Shown here in pieces: positions 7,718 through 16,600 of a stretch of 64,000 nucleotides of DNA (position 1 is the stretch's first letter; the number at the start of each line of letters is the position of its first letter). The DNA is from Chitinophaga sp. CB10 (GTDB lineage Bacteria > Bacteroidota > Bacteroidia > Chitinophagales > Chitinophagaceae), in the NCBI GenBank assembly GCA_001870995.2, contig MLAV02000018.1:62001-126000 (forward strand), written 5' to 3'. The position numbers were made by a program, and so were the translations under genes. The notes below the pieces were generated by a model, which had not been told where the DNA came from, made no database searches, and worked only from the letters and a program-made list of their open reading frames with translations.

Positions 7718-8515
7718 TTATATATAGCTCTTAATTTCCACTCCGCCGAAGATGCAGCTACCTTTGATGATCAGCGTTTTTTCGCCGGTGGTGGCCCGCA
7801 TCAGTTCCGGGTTACGCTTGTCATCCACGCCGCCGAGGATAGTGGTTACATCAATCCGCACATTCCAGTTGGAAGGCACCACAATCTCGCAACCTCCGAA
7901 GATGGCTGTTACATCCAGCACGGCGGTATCCTTGATATCAGCCTGGGAGAAGTTCAGTTCGCCCCCGCCGAAGATGGCGCTTACGTAACCGCCCTTGAAG
8001 TCTTTGGACAACACCAGTTTATTTACGCTGCCAAAGATGGCGGTGGCATTGATCCGGTCGTCAGAATAATTTTCCGCGTTATAATCTTCCGGCGCTACCC
8101 AGCCATGTGTTTCATCGCGCCGCCAGCCGTCGTGCCCGCCGGTGGCCCGCCAGTTCGATTTGCAGTTATGCCCCCAGTCCTCCGAGCGTTTCAGCATGAT
8201 GACGATACCTACTGCAATCAGCACTACCGGCCAGATGAAGCGTGCCGTATTATACGGCCACTGCATGATTTCCCCGGCGAGGAACACGCCGCCCACTATC
8301 AGCATAGCCAGCCAGCCGCCGCCCCTGAACTCATGTTTGATACCTACCAGCAACCCGATCACGATCAGCAGCATCTGCCAGGAAAACAGCCAGTAGGGCA
8401 GATCCAGGTCCAACCGCTTCAACAACAGTCCCACGCCAACGAGGATCAGCACAACGCCTCCGACAGCGCTTCCTCCTCTCCTGGATTTTTTTATTTCAGT
8501 TTCTGAACTTGACAT
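7718..8515 (-). CDS. LiaF-like membrane protein (DUF5668 + cell-wall response domain)
   Basis: The 265-residue protein begins with a charged Ser-rich tail and about four short membrane helices (residues 17-107, GGVVLILVGVGLLLKRL onward), followed by a soluble beta-rich C-terminal domain containing repeated glycine pairs (TAIFGSVNKL, SAIFGGGELNF, TAIFGGCEIVV, CIFGGVEI). This is the layout of LiaF-type proteins, which in Firmicutes keep a LiaS-type kinase inactive until the envelope is stressed. Its neighbour repeats the membrane half alone, and a kinase/regulator pair follows, so a similar negative-regulator role is a fair inference. Confidence 0.8.
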   Translation of the reverse strand: MSSSETEIKKSRRGGSAVGGVVLILVGVGLLLKRLDLDLPYWLFSWQMLLIVIGLLVGIKHEFRGGGWLAMLIVGGVFLAGEIMQWPYNTARFIWPVVLIAVGIVIMLKRSEDWGHNCKSNWRATGGHDGWRRDETHGWVAPEDYNAENYSDDRINATAIFGSVNKLVLSKDFKGGYVSAIFGGGELNFSQADIKDTAVLDVTAIFGGCEIVVPSNWNVRIDVTTILGGVDDKRNPELMRATTGEKTLIIKGSCIFGGVEIKSYI

Positions 8516-8566
8516 TTGAATGATTTTAAAAATTTTAATGGTGGCAATTTCACCGGTGTACAGCGT

Positions 8567-8932
8567 TTATCCTCTTTTCCTGGCGGTTGCCCTGCGGGAG
8601 ATTAACACTACGCCCAGGATAATCAGTCCTACCGGACCAAAAAAGCGGTCCATATAAAACGATACGTGCAGGATATCCTTTATAAAGAAGAAAGCGCCTA
8701 TACCCATCATGATCGCCCAGCCGGTTCCCCGGAAGTTTCTCCTCATACCTACCAGCAAACCGATCACCATCAGTATCAGCTGCCAGGAATGGATCCAGTG
8801 GGGAATGCCCAGGTGTGCATCCACATGCAGGATGTGCAACAGGAGGCCCACACCGAGAATAGCCAGGAAAACGCCTCCTACGGAGCTGCTGCCTTTCCCG
8901 GATTTATTGGATACTGTGACTGTGTTTGCCAT
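8567..8932 (-). CDS. small LiaF-type four-helix membrane protein
   Basis: About 121 residues: a Ser-rich start (MANTVTVSNKSGKGSSS) and four hydrophobic helices with the same GGVFLAILGVGLLLHIL pattern as the first half of the next protein, so it looks like a paralogous LiaF membrane domain without the soluble part. I chose the ATG at 8932 rather than the one at 8953, because the -7 promoter element at 8951-8958 overlaps the latter. First gene of the operon that ends with the LytTR regulator. Confidence 0.8.
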   Translation of the reverse strand: MANTVTVSNKSGKGSSSVGGVFLAILGVGLLLHILHVDAHLGIPHWIHSWQLILMVIGLLVGMRRNFRGTGWAIMMGIGAFFFIKDILHVSFYMDRFFGPVGLIILGVVLISRRATARKRG

Positions 8933-8950
8933 GTGTGAAATTTTATGATA

Positions 8951-8981
8951 CAAAAATAGGTCGCCGCTATTCCTGTATCAA
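8951..8981 (-). promoter_or_regulatory. promoter of the Lia-like operon
   Basis: Minus strand TTG (8979-8981), 20 bases, then TATTTTTG (8951-8958) matches the Bacteroidota -33/-7 pattern. Transcription would begin near 8945, giving a leader of about 13 bases before the ATG at 8932. Confidence 0.7.
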
Positions 8982-9007
8982 TACCGCTTAGGTCAATCAG
9001 AGTGGTT

Positions 9008-9037
9008 TACCGGTAAAAGCCATGAAATTACCGGTGA
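9008..9037 (-). promoter_or_regulatory. LytTR-like direct repeat upstream of the Lia-like promoter
   Basis: Two nine-base direct repeats, TACCGGTAA (9008-9016) and TACCGGTGA (9029-9037), are 12 bases apart and start 27 bases upstream of the -33 box. Nine-base direct repeats with a 12-13 base gap are the established form of LytTR binding sites (AgrA type, TACAGTTAG-like). The first copy also lies in a perfect 12-base palindrome, TTTACCGGTAAA. Confidence 0.45.
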
Positions 9038-9216
9038 AAATGATCCTCATTTGGCTAGTCCGGACTCACCGGTGTTTAGTGGGATGGTGGGGGTGGTTTT
9101 TGCGGGTGGAAACAGCAGCCATTACCGGATCTCCTCCCGATGGTCTTCGCTGGCAGAACCAACAGCCATTCCTGCCGCTCCCCATACCCTTCCCGCACCA
9201 GCGCCAACAGGCCACG

Positions 9217-9885
9217 CTACAGTTCTATGGTCACCAGGGCTTCATCGCCGGCCAAACGGGTAAGCAGCGCTTTCAGGTCGGCCACCATGGGGTCCGGACC
9301 GCAGATATAGAACTGCTGGTTGAAATCAGTGATTTTCTCTTTCAGGTAAGCCTCGTCAATCTTGTGGTGGTCGTAGGCGGGATTGGCTTCCTGGGTGAGG
9401 GTATTAATGAAGCGAGACCCCAGCATCTTTTCAAATTCCTCTTTCAGGATAATATCCTTTGCGGTTTTATTGGAGCATATCAGGGTATTGCCCGCCAGCA
9501 ACCCGTCCTTTTCCAGCTGCCGGAAGATGGCGATAAAGGGCGTTACGCCGGCGCCGCCTGCCAGGAAAACGCCGGGGCCTTTGTAATGAATGGCGCCCCA
9601 AACGTCATGCAGCACCAGTTCATCGCCGGGGAGGCATTGCCCCAGCTGGTCGGTTACGCCATTGCGTTCCCGGTAGATTTTTATGGTGAACTCCAGGTGA
9701 TCCCATTCATTGAGGCTGGTAAAGGTAAACGGCCGTTTGTGGTGCTGCCAGCCGGGCTTATTGACGGCAACTTCCGTGGCCTGCCCCGGAATAAACGTAT
9801 AGCCATGGGGTTTAGCTACCTTAAAGCGTTTAACGTCATGTGTAACAGGTGTGACAGACAGTATTTTAACTATATGGCTTTCCAT
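9217..9885 (-). CDS. flavodoxin/ferredoxin-type FAD-NAD(P)H reductase
   Basis: The 222-residue protein has the ferredoxin-NADP reductase fold: an FAD-binding barrel with RPFTFTS (about residue 50) and an NAD(P) domain with GGAGVTPF (about 112) and the terminal CGPDPMVADL motif (about 195). It should pass electrons between NAD(P)H and a flavodoxin, ferredoxin or similar partner in the cytoplasm. It has no ferredoxin domain of its own. Monocistronic, next to an esterase gene; the physiological partner is not evident. Confidence 0.85.
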   Translation of the reverse strand: MESHIVKILSVTPVTHDVKRFKVAKPHGYTFIPGQATEVAVNKPGWQHHKRPFTFTSLNEWDHLEFTIKIYRERNGVTDQLGQCLPGDELVLHDVWGAIHYKGPGVFLAGGAGVTPFIAIFRQLEKDGLLAGNTLICSNKTAKDIILKEEFEKMLGSRFINTLTQEANPAYDHHKIDEAYLKEKITDFNQQFYICGPDPMVADLKALLTRLAGDEALVTIEL

Positions 9886-9943
9886 TTGACAGAATGGGTT
9901 TTGGATAAGGTATTTATACTGAAATTAGCAAAAATTCCGCCTT

Positions 9944-10561
9944 TCAGGGCTGTTTTCCTGAAATCATTTCCTTAAACAGGGGAGAGAGTAAAGCCGCCCA
10001 TCTGCTGTAATCTTTACCGGAAGGATGCAATCCATCGGAGGCAAGTAACGAAGGGTCCGATTTCGCTTCCCGGGTGAAAGGGGTAATATCCACATAGCGC
10101 ACGTGGTATTGCGCGGCTATGGCTTTATTGCAGCTGTTGTAAAGATCTATTTCCCGCGCAATTTGAGCGGCGTCCCTGTCCGCCGCAAACGGCGTTACTC
10201 CCCAGTCGGGGATGGACAGCACCACTACCTGCGCGGCGCCTTTTTTACAAAAACCGATGGCCTGCTCCAATAAGCCGGTGAACTGGGTTTTGTATTCTTC
10301 CACACTACGGCCACGGTACTGGTTATTCACGCCTATCAGTAAACTCACGAAATCATACTGGTTTCCCTGTATTCCTGCCTGTTGGATGCCGGCCTGCAGT
10401 TCGTCCGTCGTCCAGCCGGTAACGGCGATGATACGGGGCTCGTCGATGGCAACTCCTGCGGCCCGTAATTGCGCTACGGTCAGGGCCGGGAAGCATTCGG
10501 CGGCAGGCACGCATTCCCCGACGGTATAGCTGTCGCCCAGCGCGAGATAAGATAAATTCAT
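9944..10561 (-). CDS. SGNH/GDSL hydrolase (lysophospholipase-like esterase)
   Basis: The 205-residue form chosen here starts MNLSYLALGDSYTVGE, placing the catalytic-Ser block (GDSY) at residue 9. The other SGNH blocks are visible: the GVNNQYRG block with its Asn, and the C-terminal DGLHPSGKDY with catalytic Asp and His. An upstream in-frame ATG at 10621 would add a hydrophobic stretch (MLGLILFCCLFSS) that could act as a signal peptide, so a secreted form cannot be excluded. The ORF remains open to 10735. Confidence 0.82.
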   Translation of the reverse strand: MNLSYLALGDSYTVGECVPAAECFPALTVAQLRAAGVAIDEPRIIAVTGWTTDELQAGIQQAGIQGNQYDFVSLLIGVNNQYRGRSVEEYKTQFTGLLEQAIGFCKKGAAQVVVLSIPDWGVTPFAADRDAAQIAREIDLYNSCNKAIAAQYHVRYVDITPFTREAKSDPSLLASDGLHPSGKDYSRWAALLSPLFKEMISGKQP

Positions 10562-10698
10562 AAATGGTTGATTGGTATGGATGCTTGAAAACAGGCAGCA
10601 AAATAGGATTAATCCTAACATAAGCAAAAAGTTATATACAGCATCAGTTTTTAAGTTAATTCTATCAAAAACAGCCCCGCTTTTCGGCTCAAAATGCC

Positions 10699-10706
10699 TA
10701 CCTTTG
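10699..10706 (+). promoter_or_regulatory. -7 element before the first isocitrate dehydrogenase gene
   Basis: TACCTTTG matches TAnnTTTG exactly and lies 44 bases before the start codon at 10750. I see no clear -33 TTG at the usual spacing. Confidence 0.5.
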
Positions 10707-10749
10707 CACCCGATTACAACAATTACGTAACGCATAAAGAAACTGTTTT

Positions 10750-12018
10750 ATGCCGGGAGAAAAAATAACGATGAACAATGGACTGTTACAGGTCCCTACC
10801 CACCCAATCATCCCCTTTATTATAGGCGACGGCATCGGTCCGGACATTTGGAAAGCGAGTGTGCGCGTGTTTGACGCCGCTGTTGAAAAAGCTTATGGGG
10901 CTGAGCGGAAAATTGAATGGAAAGAAGTACTGGCCGGAGAGAAAGCCTTCCAGGAAACCGGCGAATGGCTGCCGAAAGCTACTTTGGATGCTCTGAAAGA
11001 GTACCTGGTATCCATAAAAGGCCCATTATCCACACCGGTTGGTGGCGGCATCCGTTCCCTGAACGTGGCTATGCGCCAGGAACTTGACCTGTATGCCTGC
11101 GTTAGACCAGTTCGCTGGTTCAACAAAGTACCTTCTCCTGTGAAACATCCTGAGAAAGTAGACATGGTGATCTTCCGTGAAAACACTGAAGATATCTATG
11201 CCGGTATCGAATACATGACAGGTACGCCTGAATGTGAAAAACTGCTCAACTTCCTGCAGAACGAAATGGGAGTTAAAAAAATCCGCTTCCCTGAATCCTC
11301 TTCCCTGGGCATCAAACCTGTATCTGTAGAAGGTACGGAAAGACTGGTTCGCGCGGCTATCCTGTATGCGCTCGAACACAAACGTCCTTCTGTTACCATT
11401 GTCCACAAAGGAAACATCATGAAATTTACCGAAGGCGGTTTCAAAAACTGGGGTTATGCCCTGGCTGAAAGAGAATTCGGTGATAAAGTTTATACCTGGG
11501 AAACCTGGGAAAAAGTGAAGAAGGACGAAGGCGAAGAAGCAGCTAACAAATCCCTGAAAGTAGCCCTCGCCGAAGGTAAACTGCTGATCAAAGATGTGAT
11601 CGCGGATAACTTCCTCCAGCAAATCCTCCTCGCTCCGCAGGATTACTCCGTAGTAGCTACCCTCAACCTGAACGGCGACTACATCTCCGACGCGCTGGCA
11701 GCAGCCGTAGGCGGTATCGGTATCGCTCCGGGTGGTAACATCAACTACAAAACCGGCCACGCCGTGTTCGAAGCAACCCACGGTACAGCGCCACGCTTCG
11801 CCAACACCAACACCATGAACCCATCCTCCGTGATCCTCTCCGGTGTGATGATGCTGGAATACATGGGCTGGAAAGAAGCAGCGAAGATCATCGTAGACGG
11901 CCTCAGCACCGCGATCGCCCGCAAACGCGTTACTATCGACTTCTACAACCTGATGGATGATGCTACGCTGGTGAAAACTTCTGAGTTTGCTGACGAAGTG
12001 ATCAAACAGATGCATTAA
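10750..12018 (+). CDS. icd: isocitrate dehydrogenase, E. coli Icd type, altered cofactor site
   Basis: The 422 residues align along their length with E. coli Icd: N-terminal GEKITMNNGLLQVP supports the start at 10750, then GDGIG (26-30), the substrate loop GGGIRSLN with Ser103 (the residue phosphorylated in E. coli), RENTEDIYAG, HKGNIMKFTEGGFK and NLNGDYISDALAA. It should oxidise isocitrate to 2-oxoglutarate in the TCA cycle. Residues that contact the NADP 2'-phosphate in E. coli (K344, Y345, V351, Y391, R395) are here R349, F350, M356, I396 and N400, so the preferred cofactor cannot be assumed. A second, unrelated IDH gene follows. Confidence 0.93.
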   Translation: MPGEKITMNNGLLQVPTHPIIPFIIGDGIGPDIWKASVRVFDAAVEKAYGAERKIEWKEVLAGEKAFQETGEWLPKATLDALKEYLVSIKGPLSTPVGGGIRSLNVAMRQELDLYACVRPVRWFNKVPSPVKHPEKVDMVIFRENTEDIYAGIEYMTGTPECEKLLNFLQNEMGVKKIRFPESSSLGIKPVSVEGTERLVRAAILYALEHKRPSVTIVHKGNIMKFTEGGFKNWGYALAEREFGDKVYTWETWEKVKKDEGEEAANKSLKVALAEGKLLIKDVIADNFLQQILLAPQDYSVVATLNLNGDYISDALAAAVGGIGIAPGGNINYKTGHAVFEATHGTAPRFANTNTMNPSSVILSGVMMLEYMGWKEAAKIIVDGLSTAIARKRVTIDFYNLMDDATLVKTSEFADEVIKQMH

Positions 12019-12042
12019 TAGTTTATTTTATATAGCTACGAT

Positions 12043-12078
12043 AAAGCCCTGGCCATAAGGCCGGGGCTTTATTATTTT
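12043..12078 (+). terminator. terminator of icd
   Basis: AAAGCCC/GGGCTTT with inner GGCC/GGCC around ATAA, followed by ATTATTTT, 25 bases after the stop. Confidence 0.85.
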
Positions 12079-12128
12079 AACGCAGATCCGCCAGGCTGTA
12101 ACAATTTATGTAAATCTTACACAAAAAA

Positions 12129-12159
12129 TTTTGCAGAAATAAAAATTGTCGTATTTTTC
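12129..12159 (+). promoter_or_regulatory. candidate promoter of the second IDH gene
   Basis: TTTTG (12129-12133) is followed after 18 bases by TATTTTTC (12152-12159), one mismatch from the Bacteroidota -7 consensus. A start near 12165 would give a leader of about 70 bases. Confidence 0.4.
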
Positions 12160-12237
12160 GTGATTATCCCTAAACAGGGACTTTGCTTGAAAGTTGTTGT
12201 GATAGATTTTTAATCTAATTTTTTAAAAAAACCCGAA

Positions 12238-13470
12238 ATGGCAGAAAAAATTAAAGTTGCTAATCCGGTAGTTGAGCTGGATGGAGATGAGATGACACGA
12301 ATCATCTGGAAATTCATTAAGGACAAACTGATACTTCCATACCTGGATGTTGAAATCAAATATTTTGACCTCGGCATGGAGCATCGTGATGCTACTAACG
12401 ACCAGGTTACTATCGATGCAGCCAACGCAATCAAAGAAGTGGGCGTAGGTATCAAATGCGCTACCATCACCCCTGACGAAGCACGCGTAAAAGAATTCAA
12501 CCTGAAACAAATGTGGAAGTCCCCTAACGGTACTATCCGCAACATCCTGGACGGTACAGTATTCCGCGAGCCAATCGTAATGAAAAACGTTCCGCGCCTG
12601 GTGCCTAACTGGACTGCTCCTATCTGCATCGGCCGTCACGCATTTGGCGACCAATACCGTGCAACCGATTTCGTTACCAAAGGAAAAGGTAAACTGACCA
12701 TTAAATTCGAAGGCGAAAACGGCGAAACACAGGAATTTGAAGTGTACAACTTCAAAGGCGATGGCGTTGCGCTGGCAATGTACAACACCGACGAATCCAT
12801 CAAAGGTTTTGCACGCTCCTGCTTCAACCAGGCCCTGATGAAAAAATGGCCGCTGTACCTCAGCACCAAAAATACCATCCTGAAAAAATACGATGGCCGC
12901 TTCAAAGATATCTTCGAAGAAATCTATCAGAACGAATTCAAAGCTGAATTCGATAAACACGGCCTGGTGTACGAACACCGCCTGATCGACGACATGGTTG
13001 CCTCCGCGCTGAAATGGAACGGTAACTTTGTTTGGGCTTGTAAAAACTACGATGGCGACGTACAGTCTGACACCGTTGCACAAGGCTTCGGTTCCCTCGG
13101 TCTGATGACTTCCACCCTGGTTACTCCTGATGGTAAAACCATGGAAGCAGAAGCGGCGCACGGTACCGTAACCCGCCACTACCGCGATCACCAGGCTGGT
13201 AAACCAACTTCCACCAACCCAATCGCTTCCATCTTCGCATGGACCCGCGGTCTGGAATTCCGTGGTAAACTGGATAACAACCAGGAACTGATCAACTTCT
13301 GCCACGCGCTGGAACAGGTTTGCATCGAAACCGTTGAAAGCGGCAAAATGACCAAAGACCTCGCTGTTTGTATCCACGGCAACAAAGTAGAACACGGTAA
13401 AGATTACCTGTACACCGAAGAATTCCTGGAAGCACTGGATCAAAACCTGAAAGTGAAACTGGGTAAATAA
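12238..13470 (+). CDS. NADP-dependent isocitrate dehydrogenase, eukaryote-like (type II)
   Basis: The 410-residue protein belongs to the homodimeric eukaryote-like IDH subfamily, distinct from the Icd type encoded just upstream: start IKVANPVVELDGDEMTRIIW, then KSPNGTIRNILDGTVFREPI (isocitrate site with Ser/Asn/Arg), YKGDGVALAMYN-like segment, LIDDMVA, DVQSDTVAQGFGSLGLMTS and EAAHGTVTRHYR, the last being the NADP-binding loop typical of NADP enzymes. Converts isocitrate to 2-oxoglutarate with NADPH formation. It has its own promoter and terminator, so the two IDH genes can be expressed independently. Confidence 0.94.
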   Translation: MAEKIKVANPVVELDGDEMTRIIWKFIKDKLILPYLDVEIKYFDLGMEHRDATNDQVTIDAANAIKEVGVGIKCATITPDEARVKEFNLKQMWKSPNGTIRNILDGTVFREPIVMKNVPRLVPNWTAPICIGRHAFGDQYRATDFVTKGKGKLTIKFEGENGETQEFEVYNFKGDGVALAMYNTDESIKGFARSCFNQALMKKWPLYLSTKNTILKKYDGRFKDIFEEIYQNEFKAEFDKHGLVYEHRLIDDMVASALKWNGNFVWACKNYDGDVQSDTVAQGFGSLGLMTSTLVTPDGKTMEAEAAHGTVTRHYRDHQAGKPTSTNPIASIFAWTRGLEFRGKLDNNQELINFCHALEQVCIETVESGKMTKDLAVCIHGNKVEHGKDYLYTEEFLEALDQNLKVKLGK

Positions 13471-13505
13471 CCAAGATAAGTTCGTTCCACGGACCTTATT
13501 TATAT

Positions 13506-13549
13506 AAAGTCCCGGATAGCAATGCGCTACCCGGGACTTTCCTTTTTTA
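13506..13549 (+). terminator. terminator of the second IDH gene
   Basis: AAAGTCCCGG at 13506-13515 pairs with CCGGGACTTT at 13531-13540, with partial pairing of the internal TAGC/GCTA, followed by CCTTTTTT. Confidence 0.88.
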
Positions 13550-13623
13550 CCCCCGGCTCCCCCCATTAATTCACTTTTTTTCCTATATTATTGCAGGTAT
13601 ATACCCGGACTATACCGCAAAAA

Positions 13624-16600
13624 ATGCCGACGATCAGACCTGTACTAACCATACTTCTTTTCTTAGTACTACACCCGTTTAGCCTGTTTGCCCAAAAAGA
13701 AGGCAATATCTGGTACTTCGGCATATATGCCGGGATCGATTTCAATACCTCCCCTCCCACAGTGCTGTCTGATGGCAGGATCAACACCCGCGAAGGCGTT
13801 ACCTCCCTCTGCGACGCCAACGGGCGCCTGCTGCTGTATTCCGACGGTACGGTCATTTACGACGCCCGCCACCAGGTTATGCCCAACGGCTACAACCTCC
13901 GCGGCAACTACTCCGCCAGCCAGTCCGTCATTGCCGTACCCTGGCCCGGCCACCCGGGAAAATACTACCTGTTTACCACCGCTGTATCCGAAGGAGTTAA
14001 CTATTCCATTATCGATATGACCCTCAACAACGGCTACGGCGATGTGGAAGCAGCCAATAAAAACGTGGCCATGATGAGTACTGCGCTTAGCACGGAAAAA
14101 CTAATGGTTACCAAACATTGTAATAATACCGACTTCTGGGTGATCACCCCGGCCCGCAACAGCAACGACTTTTACGTTTTCCTGCTCAGCGCCGCCGGCC
14201 TCTCCGCCCCTGCCATCTATTCCGTAGGTACGCCCATCAGTAACGACATTGTGGCCTGGGAAACCGTCGGGTATATCAAGGTATCCCCCAATGGCAAACT
14301 GCTGACGCATGTACGGGGAGATTCTCCCAACGGCCCCGGCTCCTCCTTTGCCGAAATATTTCCGTTCAATAACCAAACCGGCGCCATAGGCAACCCCATC
14401 GCCCAACTCGGCAATCTTGCCATGGGCTATGGCATCGAATATTCGCCGGATAGCAAGCTGCTCTACCTCTCTACCACCGCTTCCCCCAGCTACCTGATAC
14501 AATATGACCTGACTGCAGCGGATATCAACGCCTCCGCAATCACCCTTTCCAGCTCGGGCACCGCATTTGGCGCATTGCAACTGGCGCCGGACGGTAAAAT
14601 TTACCTCGCCATGGAAAGCTCCTATAACGTCGGCTATCCCACCCTGCACGCTATCACGAATCCCAACGTAAGGGGGCCGGGCGCGCAACTTACGTCTATG
14701 GGCATAAACCTTTATCCAGGCCAGTCCTTACTGGGCCTACCCACAGTCATGAATGATTACGTGTATGCGCCTTATACTATTAAAGCCACCGATACCTGTG
14801 TGGGTAAAGCCACGACCTTTACTTTAAAATCAACGGAAAATATTACCGGTATCACGTGGGACTTCGGCGATGGCGCTACCGCCACGGGGCTTACCGTTAC
14901 CCATCAATATGCCGCCCCAGGCGCCTATACCGTCAGGGCGAATTACACAGGCCCCTGCGTAACAGGCGCCACGCAGCTTACGTTTCAGGTAAACGGGCCC
15001 ATTACCACGCGCAGGGAAATAATGATTTGTAACGGTGGCGCCTATACGCTGCCGGACGGCAGTACTACCGCCGCTGCCGGCACTTATACCACCACGCTCA
15101 AACGGAACGATGGTTGTAATAACGACAGTACCATCATCACCACCATCACCTTAAACGGCAGCTATCATATCACCATTGACGCCGCCATTTGCCCGGGCGG
15201 CAGTTATCAGCTGCCGGACAACCAGGTCGTAAATACCAGCGGGGATTATACCACCAAACTAACTTCCCTGTTCGGGTGCGACAGTATCATCACTACCCGG
15301 CTCACCGTACTGCCGGCGTACCATATCACCGAAACGCGGAGCATCTGTAACAACGAAATCGTTACCCTTCCGGATGGCCGTATGGTAAGGCAACCGGGCG
15401 TATATACCTCCCTGTTAAAAACCCGTTATACCGGGTGCGACAGTACCGTTGTTACTAACGTGGTCGCACAAACGAATAATTACTTCATTGATGTAAAGGA
15501 CACCTGCATCAACAGCAACGCCAGCTTCTCCCTGGGAGGCGGCGCCGCTGCAACCGCTATCCACTGGGATTTCGGGGACGGCCAGCAGTCCACCGGCCTC
15601 ACCGCCTCGCATCACTACCTGCAGCCCGGTAGCTATACCGTTACGGCTGTGGCCACCGGCATATGCAACACGCCGGTAACGTTCACCCGCGTGGTCACGC
15701 TCCGTGAAACCAATACATCTCCCCACATAATCCATATTTGTAACGGTAACAGCTATACGCTGCCGGATGGTACGATCACCGGTAGCGCCGGCACTTACAG
15801 GACTACCCTCCAAAACACGTACGGCTGCGACAGTGTGATTACCACCACCATCGTAGTCAACCAACCTTACCACATTACTGTAGATACCAGCATTTGCCGG
15901 GGTTCCGCCATTGTCCTGCCCGACGGCCGGCTGGCGAGCGCCAGCGGCAACTATACCAGCACCTTTACTTCCCTGTATGGGTGCGACAGCATTATCACCA
16001 CCCGTATCTCCTACCTGCCGGACTATACGCTCAGCAAAATGGTAAATATCTGTAAAGGCATCAGCTATACCCTACCGGACGGCCGTACTGTAAGCCAAAG
16101 CGGTGTGTACACCGCCTACCTGAAAACTGTTTTTTATCAATGCGACAGCATCATCGCCACCACCGTCAACGTCATTGACGCGCATGCCAGCGTGGAAGCT
16201 GATATCTGCGAAAAAGAAAGTTATGTATTGCCGGATCAGCGCAGCGTGCGTACCGCCGGCGTTTATACGAGCGTACTGCGGAGCTACCAGGGCTGCGATA
16301 GCGTGATCACTACCACGCTGCGCGTACATCCCGCCTATAACTTCCATAAGGAAGCTACGTTCTGCGAAACAGATTATTATACTTTGGAAGATGGCAGACG
16401 GGTAAATACACCGGGAAACTACGTCGTTAAATTTCGTACAGTAAAGGGTTGCGATAGTATTTACAGCACTACGCTACGCCGTGTTTCCCCGCCCAAAATC
16501 AGTCTTGGCAGCGATTCCTGCCTGATCGCCGGCCGCACGCTCGTACTAACGCCCGGCGCCGGGTTCCTGACCTACGTTTGGCAGGACGGTAGCACGGCGC

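Noticed and set aside
9022..9975. 317-codon ORF opposite the flavin reductase
   Set aside because: Antisense to a reductase with clear FAD and NAD motifs, and it would cover the LytTR-like site and the operon promoter.
13591..13623. Longer start of the secreted repeat protein
   Set aside because: It needs a TTG and would place 11 residues before a normal signal peptide beginning at 13624.
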